The notes under the pieces are model-generated. The model was not told the origin of the DNA. It was given only the letters and a program-made list of their open reading frames with translations, and searched no databases. From Mycobacterium sp. SMC-4 (GTDB lineage Bacteria; Actinomycetota; Actinomycetes; Mycobacteriales; Mycobacteriaceae): a stretch of DNA of 64,000 nt. Positions 25,029-32,795 of this stretch are shown in pieces (the first letter of the stretch is position 1; each line of letters begins with the position of its first letter). The position numbers and the translations under genes are program-made. The DNA lies in the NCBI RefSeq assembly GCF_025263265.1, contig NZ_CP079870.1, forward strand, positions 1 through 64,000, written 5' to 3'.

Positions 25029-26216
25029 ATGACCAAGCAGGGATTCGATAAGGAGAAGGTGCGCTCGCCGGAGCTTGGTGAGCGCAGCCTGACATTGCCC
25101 GAGCTGGCTGAATTGGTGCGTCCGCCGCAGTCTCGGCCGCCCATGTGGGTGTGGATCTTGGTGTTCGTCATCGCCGTGGTGACGTTGTTGGTCATCATGA
25201 TCCGTAGCGGAGCGCGCACGATGGGTATGGGCGGCCTGTTCATTCTGCCGATCATGCTGATGTCGGTGTTCATGATGATGCGCAACCGCGGGGGCGGGCA
25301 GAATGAGAAAGCACGGCCGGCGGCATTGGCGGCCAGCCGGGTAGATTATGCGCGCACTCTCGATGAGTTGCGTGAAGATGTCCATGAGGGCGCCCGGGCG
25401 CAGGCCCGCGAGATCGCCTACCACCATCCCAACCCCTCTGAGGGTGCGCTGTTAACTCTGGTCGGCACAGCCCGAATGTGGGAGCGCTCCCCGAATGACC
25501 GGAACTTCGGGCACGTGCGTATCGGCGTCGGCGTAACACGGCTGAGGACGAAAATACTTCCTCCCCAGAAGGTTCCGCCGCCAGAGTTTCGGGAGACGGC
25601 CACGGCAATTGCCGCCCGCGATTTCTTGTTGACACAGAATGTGGTCCACGACGTCGCTCGGCCGCTGCATTTGTTTGACCAGATGGGGTGGTCGTTCTTT
25701 ACCGCCGAGGATGATCAGCGCCCGATCGTTCAGGGATTGCTTCGCGCGATGGTCTGCCAGCTGTGCGCGTTCCATGGTCCGGATGTGGTGCGGTTGGCGA
25801 TCATCAGCGATGACGAGGCGGCGTGGCAGGGCGCTAAATGGCTTCCCCACGTGGGTGATCCGGTTCTCGTTGATGCCTCCGGGCCGGTGCGGATGATCTA
25901 TTCCGATGTGGGGGAGTTTATGGATCGGCATGGAACTGCGCTGCAATCAAAGGGTCCGTGGTCAGCCCGCATGGAGGGGATGCCACCTCCCGACGATCAC
26001 ATGGTGGTAGTGGTGGACTCGCCGGGGGCGAACTGCGCTCCACTGCTCGGGGTGCTCAAGAGCGGTGACCTCGGTGAGCCGGTAGACGCGATGGGGTTCG
26101 CCGGTTTGTGTGTGTTGGAGGCCACCGGAGATACGTTCTCAGCATTGGCGACATCGGCAACAGCATTCGTCCTTGATGACCAGGCCAGCTTGCTGCGCGC
26201 CGAGGAGGTGCTGTGA
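25029..26216 (+). CDS. eccCa: EccCa, membrane half of the ESX ATPase, lacking an ATPase domain
   Basis: A 395-aa protein. ATG 25,029 follows GAGGGGA; a longer frame from 24,906 only overlaps the end of eccB and is rejected. Two membrane helices lie at about 40-85 (WVWILVFVIAVVTLLVIM and a Met-rich second), then the conserved cytoplasmic stalk/DUF region (RVDYARTLDELREDVHEGA ... GHVRIGVG). There is no Walker A, so it ends before ATPase 1. In ESX-1 the split lies after ATPase 1 instead. The stop overlaps the eccCb start (TGATG), so both halves are made in step. Confidence 0.9.
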   Translation: MTKQGFDKEKVRSPELGERSLTLPELAELVRPPQSRPPMWVWILVFVIAVVTLLVIMIRSGARTMGMGGLFILPIMLMSVFMMMRNRGGGQNEKARPAALAASRVDYARTLDELREDVHEGARAQAREIAYHHPNPSEGALLTLVGTARMWERSPNDRNFGHVRIGVGVTRLRTKILPPQKVPPPEFRETATAIAARDFLLTQNVVHDVARPLHLFDQMGWSFFTAEDDQRPIVQGLLRAMVCQLCAFHGPDVVRLAIISDDEAAWQGAKWLPHVGDPVLVDASGPVRMIYSDVGEFMDRHGTALQSKGPWSARMEGMPPPDDHMVVVVDSPGANCAPLLGVLKSGDLGEPVDAMGFAGLCVLEATGDTFSALATSATAFVLDDQASLLRAEEVL

Positions 26217-29200
26217 TGACCGAGGTGTCTAGCCGGTACGCCAAGGGTCTCAAATTCGCCGCAAAGCCGGACGTGATGTCGCAGGTGGAGTTCGAGGTTT
26301 TTGCTCGGGCGATATCGCGGTTTGAGCGTGAAGATGCTGCGACACGTCTGCTGGCTGAGCGGGCCGCTGATGCTCGGGCAGGCCAGGATTTCTTGGACTT
26401 CTTCGAAATCGCGGATGCCCGACAGTGGGATCCGCACACGTTGTGGTCGAAGATGACTGTGCAGAACAGGTTGCGGGCGGCGTTGGGCAAGAACCCGACC
26501 TCCGGCAAGCCGGTGTGGTTGGACTTGAAAGAGTCCGATGAAAGCGGCATGGGTCCGCACGGCATGTTGACCGGTCAGATCGGCTCGGGGAAATCCGAGA
26601 CGTTGGTGGCGTTCATTTTGGCGTTGGCCATGACGCACAATCCCGAAGTGCTGCAGCTGATTTTGGGCGACTTCAAGGGTGAGACGGCGATGATGGCGCT
26701 GGCTGACTTGCCTCAGGTTCAGGGTGTCATTTCCAATCTCGAAGAATCCTCGTCCCGACTGGATCGCCTGGAGGACATGCTCAACGGTGAGGTGGTGCGT
26801 CGCGAGACGATCTTGAAGGCCGCCGGGTATAAGGATGTCCGCAACTATGAACGGGCGCGGGCGACGACGCGTCCGGAACTGGAGCCGCTGGGCGCTCTGT
26901 TGATCGTGCTGGACGAGTTCTCCGAGCTGCTGAAAATCCGGCCCGCGCTGACCGGAACGTTTGACACGGTGGCGCGTAAAGGTCGCGGGCTCTGGATGCA
27001 TATTCTGAACGCATCCCAGCGAGTCGAGTCCGGTCGCATGGCCGGAATGATCAGCCAGCAGACCTACTCGATCGGATTGAAGCTCAAGGACGCCGGGCAG
27101 TCGCGTCAGGCGATCGGTTCGCCGAAAGCGTATACCGACCTGATCGGGGCGCCGGTGGGTACCGGTTTCTTGGTCCACGAGGACGAACATCAGTTGTTCC
27201 GGTCGTTTTACGTGTCAGCGCCCTTCATTGCGCCAGTGGTGGGCAAGGCGCAGCGTCGACGCCAAGAGGGCCAGTTCATCGACGCGCACCGCTTCGATGC
27301 CGGCGTGCACTCCTTGCCGATCGACATCGAGCTAGTCGATGACGAGGATGATCGCGCAGCTCAAGAGCAGGCCGAGGCGCAGGCCTTGGCCGAGACAGAC
27401 GTCGATTCCCCGACGGTGGTCTCGACTCTGGTCGGGCGATTGGCCGAAGCAGGCCGTACCTGCCGTCCGATGCACCGGATGTATCTTCCTCCGCTGGAAG
27501 ACATTCCAGCGATCCCGTTGGACGAGATGGCTCAGGAGTTCTGGGGCCGGGACTGGCTGGATGTCACCGCGGACGCCGGTTTACGGGTGCCCTACGGCCG
27601 GGCCGATGACCCGTTTGCTCACAGCCAGGCCTTGGTTGTGGCGGACCTGTCCAGGGCTCAGGGCAACGTGATGGCGGTCGGAGCACCGCAGAGCGGGAAG
27701 TCGACCGCGGTGCAGACGATCGTTGCATCCCTGGCGATTTCGCACAGTCCGCAACGGGTGCAGTTCTACGGTGTCGATTTCGGTGGCGGCAGACTCGACG
27801 CGTTAACAGGGTTGCCGCACGTAGCTGGGATCGCAGGCCAGGGCAACGCGGAGAAGGTCGCCCGGGTGGTCAGTGAGGTCGAGCGGATTCTCAGGGACCG
27901 GGTGCGCAGCTGGGAAATCGCGGGGTGCGATCTGGAAGAATTCCGTGCGCGGAAGTTCGCCGGCAAGCCCGGCGAAGTCCCCGACGACGGTCATGGCGAT
28001 GTGTTCCTGCTCGTGGACAATCTCCCCGGGCTCAAACAGCAGGACATAGATCTGCACGGCCGGATCGTCGCACTCGGGTCAGGCTCGGCACTGAACTACG
28101 GCATTCATTTACTCGTGACCAACGACCAGTGGGCGACAGCGAATCTGACCCTCAAGGACAAGTGCGGCACACGCGTCGAGATGCGAGTACAGGAACCCAC
28201 TCAGAGCGAGGCCGGTGATCGTCAGATGGCCGCGGCGGTGCCCGATCAGCCAGGCCGGGGACTGATCAAGGACGCCGGCAAGACGTTGCACTTCCTGGCA
28301 GGGGTGCCAGTGTCGTCAACGGTCCTCTCCCCGGTCGGTTCTGATTACGGCCAAGATGCGGTCCAACAGACGTGCGCGCTCATCGCGCAGCGCTGGAGTG
28401 CTCTCGGCGTAGCCCCTGCCCCGACGTTGCCGACGTTGCCCTCTGAGGTGAGTTACGTCGAACTCGATGATGTGCCGCGCGGGACGTTGAAACTCGGGAT
28501 CGGTGAGCACGCGCTGGCTACGGTGGGTGTCAACCTGGCTGAATGCCCACATTTCTACGCCGTGGGCAGCGCGAAATCGGGTCGTACTACGGTGCTCAAG
28601 ACCCTCATCACGTCAATCCAGCACAGTTTCACTCCTGAGGCCGCGAAGATCATCGCCTTCGACGTCGGCCTGGAGCTCGGGGCGTTCATCGACCCGGCCT
28701 ACTTGACGTTCTACAGCTCCGATGCTCAGGAAATCGGCGAAGCAGCCAAGAAGCTCGCAGCCAAGTTCGCCGAGCGAACCCCGCCGGCGGATGCCAGCCC
28801 CGAACAGAAGGCGCGCTGGCGCTTTAATGGCCCGCGCTACTTCATCGTGATTGACGACTTCACGCTGCTCAACGTTCCGGGGTACAGCTCGATGTCGCTG
28901 GTGGCTCCCTTGGAGCAGGCTGTTTCGCGGGGGAGACAGATTGGGCTTCACCTTCTGGTCGCCTCATCGGTGAAGAATTGGATGTCCACCACGGGTGGCA
29001 ACAAGATCATCTCCGGGATGAGCGCCGCCGGGGCGGGTGTGCTGATCCTTGATGGTGCCCGAGACGATGGGCCGATTGTTGCCGGTATCCGCGCCGCCCC
29101 GAGGGCGCCCGGGCGCGGCGAGTTGGTCTATCCCAAGGGTGGCCGCCAAGTGATCCAGGTGGCTACCCCGCCGCTACCGGAGGGCTACAGCCCGATCGCT

Positions 29201-29218
29201 CATAGCGATGAATGGTGA
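26216..29218 (+). CDS. eccCb: EccCb, three-domain FtsK/SpoIIIE ATPase of the ESX system
   Basis: About 1,000 aa, soluble. It recognises substrates and powers secretion together with EccCa. Three ATPase domains follow each other: Walker A GQIGSGKS (about 121-128) with LIVLDEFSELL; GAPQSGKST (about 489) with VFLLVDNLPGL; and GSAKSGRTT (about 784) with YFIVIDDFTLL. In the third the Walker Lys is Arg, so nucleotide binding there is probably weakened. The first domain has intact catalytic residues. EccCa plus EccCb total about 1,396 aa, the size of a single-chain EccC. A GTG at 26,213 could start one codon earlier. Confidence 0.95.
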   Translation: MTEVSSRYAKGLKFAAKPDVMSQVEFEVFARAISRFEREDAATRLLAERAADARAGQDFLDFFEIADARQWDPHTLWSKMTVQNRLRAALGKNPTSGKPVWLDLKESDESGMGPHGMLTGQIGSGKSETLVAFILALAMTHNPEVLQLILGDFKGETAMMALADLPQVQGVISNLEESSSRLDRLEDMLNGEVVRRETILKAAGYKDVRNYERARATTRPELEPLGALLIVLDEFSELLKIRPALTGTFDTVARKGRGLWMHILNASQRVESGRMAGMISQQTYSIGLKLKDAGQSRQAIGSPKAYTDLIGAPVGTGFLVHEDEHQLFRSFYVSAPFIAPVVGKAQRRRQEGQFIDAHRFDAGVHSLPIDIELVDDEDDRAAQEQAEAQALAETDVDSPTVVSTLVGRLAEAGRTCRPMHRMYLPPLEDIPAIPLDEMAQEFWGRDWLDVTADAGLRVPYGRADDPFAHSQALVVADLSRAQGNVMAVGAPQSGKSTAVQTIVASLAISHSPQRVQFYGVDFGGGRLDALTGLPHVAGIAGQGNAEKVARVVSEVERILRDRVRSWEIAGCDLEEFRARKFAGKPGEVPDDGHGDVFLLVDNLPGLKQQDIDLHGRIVALGSGSALNYGIHLLVTNDQWATANLTLKDKCGTRVEMRVQEPTQSEAGDRQMAAAVPDQPGRGLIKDAGKTLHFLAGVPVSSTVLSPVGSDYGQDAVQQTCALIAQRWSALGVAPAPTLPTLPSEVSYVELDDVPRGTLKLGIGEHALATVGVNLAECPHFYAVGSAKSGRTTVLKTLITSIQHSFTPEAAKIIAFDVGLELGAFIDPAYLTFYSSDAQEIGEAAKKLAAKFAERTPPADASPEQKARWRFNGPRYFIVIDDFTLLNVPGYSSMSLVAPLEQAVSRGRQIGLHLLVASSVKNWMSTTGGNKIISGMSAAGAGVLILDGARDDGPIVAGIRAAPRAPGRGELVYPKGGRQVIQVATPPLPEGYSPIAHSDEW

Positions 29219-29321
29219 GCGGTGGAAATTCGCGCATGACAACGTCGTCAAATCGTGGTGGTATCAAAGAGGCAGGCCAGTCGCGTGTATGGCTGGCAAA
29301 CAAGTCAACAGACACGGGGAC

Positions 29322-29364
29322 TGTTCACTTCATGTGTACGCAGTGACTATTCCTGTGTTATCGT
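29322..29364 (+). promoter_or_regulatory. Promoter region with TGTTCAC motif upstream of PE
   Basis: TGTTCACTTC starts at 29,322 in the 178-bp gap before PE. The -10 is unclear: TATTCC (29,348-29,353) has 18-bp spacing to TTCACT, while TATCGT (29,359-29,364) fits TANNNT better. It likely gives PE/PPE/esx their own transcript. Confidence 0.45.
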
Positions 29365-29396
29365 GCAGGAGTCTTGATTAGTTAGGGGAGGCGTCC

Positions 29397-29702
29397 ATGA
29401 CGTCAGTAGTAGTCAATCCGGTCGGTCTTGCCGCCGCCGCGGCGGCCACCGCAGGACTGTCAGCTCAAGCTGCCGGCCATACGGCGCAGGCGGCCGCGGC
29501 CGCGGCGGTCGTGCCGCCGGGGCTGGAGGAGATTTCGGCGACCAACGCGGCGAAAATCGCCGCGTACAGCGCGGAGGTGTCGGCGGTTCTGGCCGGGGCG
29601 TCGGCGATGCAAGCGCTCTACGGTGTCGCGAACTCGGTGGCGGGCACGGTGACCTCGCTCGAGGATGCGGCCAACGCCGTATTGATGAACGCGGTCCTGT
29701 AG
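29397..29702 (+). CDS. PE family protein
   Basis: A 101-aa PE-domain protein, secreted by ESX as a helical heterodimer with the PPE protein encoded next to it. A GGGGAGG site precedes the ATG. The family hallmarks are the N-terminal VVVNPVGLAAAAAA helix, the VVPPG turn and the second helix ending in a C-terminal tail. The usual general secretion signal YxxxD/E after the bundle appears here as YGVAN, with Asn in the acidic place. There is no extra C-terminal domain, as is usual for plasmid ESX loci. Confidence 0.95.
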   Translation: MTSVVVNPVGLAAAAAATAGLSAQAAGHTAQAAAAAAVVPPGLEEISATNAAKIAAYSAEVSAVLAGASAMQALYGVANSVAGTVTSLEDAANAVLMNAVL

Positions 29703-29733
29703 GGCCCAGGCAGGGAAGACGGGGAGCGCGACT

Positions 29734-30945
29734 ATGCCACCGGGGGCCTATCAAGCTGAACCGCCGGAAACTACGTCGGCGGGCTTTTGGCTTGGACCGT
29801 CCGCTGCCTCGTTCTTCGCCTCGGCCGCGCAACTCGAAGCGCTGGCCGGTGCCATCATCGGCATGTTGGGCGGGCATGCGGCTGTGGAAGCCGCGATGTC
29901 CGTCAGTTGGCCGTCCGCCACAGGCGAGATCGCCAGGTTGGCCCATGTCCCGCATCTTGTGTGGCTGGGGACGGTGGCGACCATGCTCAACCACGCCTCT
30001 GCCAGCATCATGGCCACCGGGGACGCCTTCGAGACGCTGCGGGCAGCGACCCCTAATCCGGGTGAGGTCGTTGGCAATCAGAGCGAGCATATGGCCTTGG
30101 TCGGGGCGAATTTTCTAGGGATGCTGACTCCGCTGATCGTCGCCAACCGTGGCCAGTACACCGAGATGTGGATGCGGGGCTCGGCCAACAAGTCGGCCTA
30201 CGAGGCAGCATCCCTGGCGGGGGTGCAGGCGATACCGCCGATACCGCCACCACCGCCAAGCACCGTCGGTGCGGCGGGCGGCGGCTCTCAGCCAGGCGCG
30301 CAGTCCGCCGATCCCAGTCAGATGATGGAGACCGCGACTGGGCTGTTTCCGCAGCTTCTGAGTATGCCGACGCAGGCGTTGTCGGCGTTCAGTGGCGGCG
30401 GGCCGCTCAAGAGCATCACCGAGCTGCCGCAGCAAGCATTCGGCCAGCTCAGTTCGCTTGCGTCATCGTTGAATGTGTCACCGGATGATCTGGGAGCCGA
30501 TTTCTCCGCCGGCGACGCGGACTGGGTGACCCAGACGCCGCAGGCCGGGGGTGCGGTCGCGGCCTCGCTCGGCGGCGCGGGCGGGGGCGGCGGGATGGGT
30601 GGGGCCATGTCGGCCGCCTCAGCGCTGCGCAGTCCCGGCTCCTGGGCGTCCTCGGTAAGCGCGGCGACCCCAGTCAGCGCTGACTCGGGCTCGCGCATCG
30701 AGCAGGTGCGATCTGGGACAACGATGCCGGCCAGCATGGGTGGCGGCGGAATGATGGGACCGATGGCCCACGGGGCCGCCGCGGCAGGGGCCGCCAATCA
30801 GCAGGATTCGGAGAAGAAGCAGGTCGACGGCGCCACTGTGATGGCGGCGGCGTCGAACCTCTACACCGGCACCGACTCGATACCGGTGATTACCGGAGGT
30901 GGTGGTCTGCTGACTGCCAGCGCCGGGGGCAAGGGGGTGCCCTGA
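29734..30945 (+). CDS. PPE family protein
   Basis: A 403-aa PPE protein with a GGGGAG site 8 nt before the ATG. The N-terminal domain (about 1-170) carries EPPETTSAGFWLGP (the PPE motif), SVSWPSATG at the WxG position and a long helical hairpin; its tip should bind EspG. The rest is a Gly/Ala/Met-rich region with repeated SALS/SSLA segments. It is encoded immediately after PE and is its expected dimer partner and ESX substrate. Confidence 0.95.
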   Translation: MPPGAYQAEPPETTSAGFWLGPSAASFFASAAQLEALAGAIIGMLGGHAAVEAAMSVSWPSATGEIARLAHVPHLVWLGTVATMLNHASASIMATGDAFETLRAATPNPGEVVGNQSEHMALVGANFLGMLTPLIVANRGQYTEMWMRGSANKSAYEAASLAGVQAIPPIPPPPPSTVGAAGGGSQPGAQSADPSQMMETATGLFPQLLSMPTQALSAFSGGGPLKSITELPQQAFGQLSSLASSLNVSPDDLGADFSAGDADWVTQTPQAGGAVAASLGGAGGGGGMGGAMSAASALRSPGSWASSVSAATPVSADSGSRIEQVRSGTTMPASMGGGGMMGPMAHGAAAAGAANQQDSEKKQVDGATVMAAASNLYTGTDSIPVITGGGGLLTASAGGKGVP

Positions 30946-31035
30946 GCGAGTTGCGGGCACAACACATTCTCGACAGACATCCAGGCGACACACCCCGAAA
31001 AGGGCTGTAGCCGTTGACGAAAGGATTACCAGGAC

Positions 31036-31341
31036 ATGACGATTTCCGGCGATATGGAGCTCATGGAGACCACCCAGCAGGGTCTCTTTGAGAAGCAGGA
31101 CCGGTTGCAGTCGATGGTGCAGCAGCTCGGATCGGCACTCGAAGCCGTCGCACCGGGCTTCAAAGGTGCTGGCCAGGCTGCGCTGATGCGGGTCGGTGAA
31201 GACCTGCAGACCATGGGCAACCAGCAGGCGCTCATGCAGGAAGAACACGGTCAGAAGATGGGCGTGTCGAAGACCAGCCTTCAGGAAGGCGATGAGGACG
31301 CCGCTGCCGGCCTCAGTGCCATCGACGCCATGAGCGTCTGA
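31036..31341 (+). CDS. WXG100 protein, EsxB-like
   Basis: A 101-aa protein with an AAGGA site. It is predicted to fold as a helical hairpin and to pair with the product of the next gene before export through EccC. The WXG turn is replaced by GFKGAGQ (Phe for Trp). The C-terminal tail is long, but I see no YxxxD/E motif in it. Position after PE/PPE and before the second WXG100 gene matches the esxB-esxA order in ESX loci. Confidence 0.85.
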   Translation: MTISGDMELMETTQQGLFEKQDRLQSMVQQLGSALEAVAPGFKGAGQAALMRVGEDLQTMGNQQALMQEEHGQKMGVSKTSLQEGDEDAAAGLSAIDAMSV

Positions 31342-31384
31342 CCGGCATCCACATCCAGGAACCAACGTAGAGGAGCACACCATC

Positions 31385-31672
31385 ATGAGCTTGATCGAAT
31401 ACAACGTCCCGATGATTCAGGACTGCGCTCAGCAGATCGCGGCCTGCAAGACGCTGACGGCCGAGGTCGCCGCCGAGGCGAACAAGTTGAAGGCCCTGAC
31501 CGAGGCGTCGTTCCAGGGTGGCGGCGGCGACGCCTTCCGTGAGAACTACACCCGAGCCATCACCATGGTCGATGCCTTGAGCGGCAAGCTCAACGAGGCT
31601 GAGACCGCCCTGCTGACCGGCGCGGACGGAATGGTCGCCAAAGACGGGTTGATCAAGGCGCAGTACGTGTAG
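31385..31672 (+). CDS. WXG100 protein, EsxA-like
   Basis: A 95-aa helical-hairpin protein beginning MSLIEYNVPMIQDCAQQIAA, with an AGAGGAG site upstream. The turn reads SFQGGGGDAF, again with Phe in the Trp place of WXG. The C-terminus ends KAQYV. It is expected to form a 1:1 dimer with the preceding protein and leave the cell by ESX. A strong RNA hairpin lies 28 nt after the stop. Confidence 0.85.
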   Translation: MSLIEYNVPMIQDCAQQIAACKTLTAEVAAEANKLKALTEASFQGGGGDAFRENYTRAITMVDALSGKLNEAETALLTGADGMVAKDGLIKAQYV

Positions 31673-31700
31673 GTGGCCATCCACCTTCTGTGACGGGTAT

Positions 31701-31739
31701 TCGGCCCGGTCTGGCGATTCTGTCGGCAGGCCGGGCCGA
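31701..31739 (+). terminator. Strong GC hairpin between the esx pair and espG
   Basis: TCGGCCCGGTCTG (31,701-31,713) pairs with CAGGCCGGGCCGA (31,727-31,739), 12 of 13 positions, loop 13 nt. No T-run follows. It could be a mycobacterial-type partial terminator or an RNA-stabilising element that keeps PE/PPE/esx mRNA more abundant than downstream genes. Confidence 0.6.
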
Positions 31740-31790
31740 GTGCTTTGAGCGCAGTATGCAAGAAGATCGTTCACGACGGGGAGAAGAACC

Positions 31791-32663
31791 ATGGGTGGGA
31801 CAGCATTTGTGAGGCGTCCGGGTCCGCGTGCGGCGGGACCACAGCCGGCGACAAGCTTGGAGATCACCGCCGAGGGGCTCTGGCTGGTGCAGGCATTGTG
31901 TGCGGTCGAGACGTTGCCCGCAGTGCTCGTGTGTCGGCCGTTTGTGAGTGAATGCGGCGTGCCGGAAAGTCACCCGGGCTATGCGGTGCTCCACGAGGCG
32001 GGCGTCCTATTCGATGGCGATGCCGTGCACCCACAGGTGAAGTTGTGGATGGAAACACTGGGCAATCCCGATGTGGTGCTGTCGTGTCTGGTCCACCGCG
32101 GCGGCGAGCATCTACGGGTAGCGATTGCCCGCCGCGGTGATGTGACGGTCGCTGCCGCGCGGCACGGGGAGAACGTCACTGTGGAAAGCTTGGGCCCGGG
32201 CATGACGCTCGCGGGCTTGGTGCAACGCGTGCTCCCGCTGTGCGGTCCAGTCGTGGCGCCGGCGTCCTTCAACGCGGTTACCGTCCCGACCGCGGACTTG
32301 CTGAGCAGCTTGGCGCAGGTGTTGCGCGGCGAGCACAGTCCGATGGTGGCGTTGGGCCGCCTCGGCATGGATGCCGACCAACATCGCATCGTCACGCTGG
32401 CAGCCGATCACCCGGTCATGGAGTTGTCGATGGTCGTCGTGACCCACGGCAGCAACCATCAAATGCAGGTCAGCAAGACAGCAGCAACGGTTACCGATAC
32501 CAGTGCAGGCAGGGTCGTCAGCGGACCGGTTCGTAGCGAGAGTGGCTCCTGGTGGACGTTGATTGCGCCGGGGTCAGACGCGGCGATCCTCTCAGCGCTC
32601 AAGTCGGTGATGTCTACGGTTGGCCTGGCGGACTGGTCAGCTACTCCTACGCCGAGGCGTTAA
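31791..32663 (+). CDS. espG: EspG, PE-PPE chaperone
   Basis: A 290-aa cytosolic chaperone that binds the tip of PPE proteins and keeps PE-PPE pairs soluble until EccC takes them. The EspG pattern is visible: an N-terminal strand and helix (ITAEGLWLVQALCAVETLP), a central sheet (VVLSCLVHRGGEHLRVAIARRGDVTVAAARHG) and a C-terminal GSWWTLIAPGSDAAILSAL segment. The length is normal. Position after the esx pair is conserved in ESX loci. Confidence 0.9.
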   Translation: MGGTAFVRRPGPRAAGPQPATSLEITAEGLWLVQALCAVETLPAVLVCRPFVSECGVPESHPGYAVLHEAGVLFDGDAVHPQVKLWMETLGNPDVVLSCLVHRGGEHLRVAIARRGDVTVAAARHGENVTVESLGPGMTLAGLVQRVLPLCGPVVAPASFNAVTVPTADLLSSLAQVLRGEHSPMVALGRLGMDADQHRIVTLAADHPVMELSMVVVTHGSNHQMQVSKTAATVTDTSAGRVVSGPVRSESGSWWTLIAPGSDAAILSALKSVMSTVGLADWSATPTPRR

Positions 32664-32726
32664 GAGCGCCATCCTCAGCCCTGGCCGTGCCGCCGAAACG
32701 CCACCACATAAATCAGTCAAATCATA

Positions 32727-32757
32727 TGTTTACGTGGTGACCAAAAGTGATTAATCA
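32727..32757 (+). promoter_or_regulatory. Promoter with shared motif: TGTTTACGTG, 17-bp spacer, TAATCA
   Basis: TTTACG as -35 and TAATCA (32,752-32,757) as -10 stand at 17 bp in the 132-bp gap before espI. A start near 32,764 gives a 32-nt leader containing AGGAGG at 32,780-32,785. Confidence 0.6.
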
Positions 32758-32795
32758 TGTACTGTTATGAAGCAGTTCCAGGAGGTAGGCCACTA

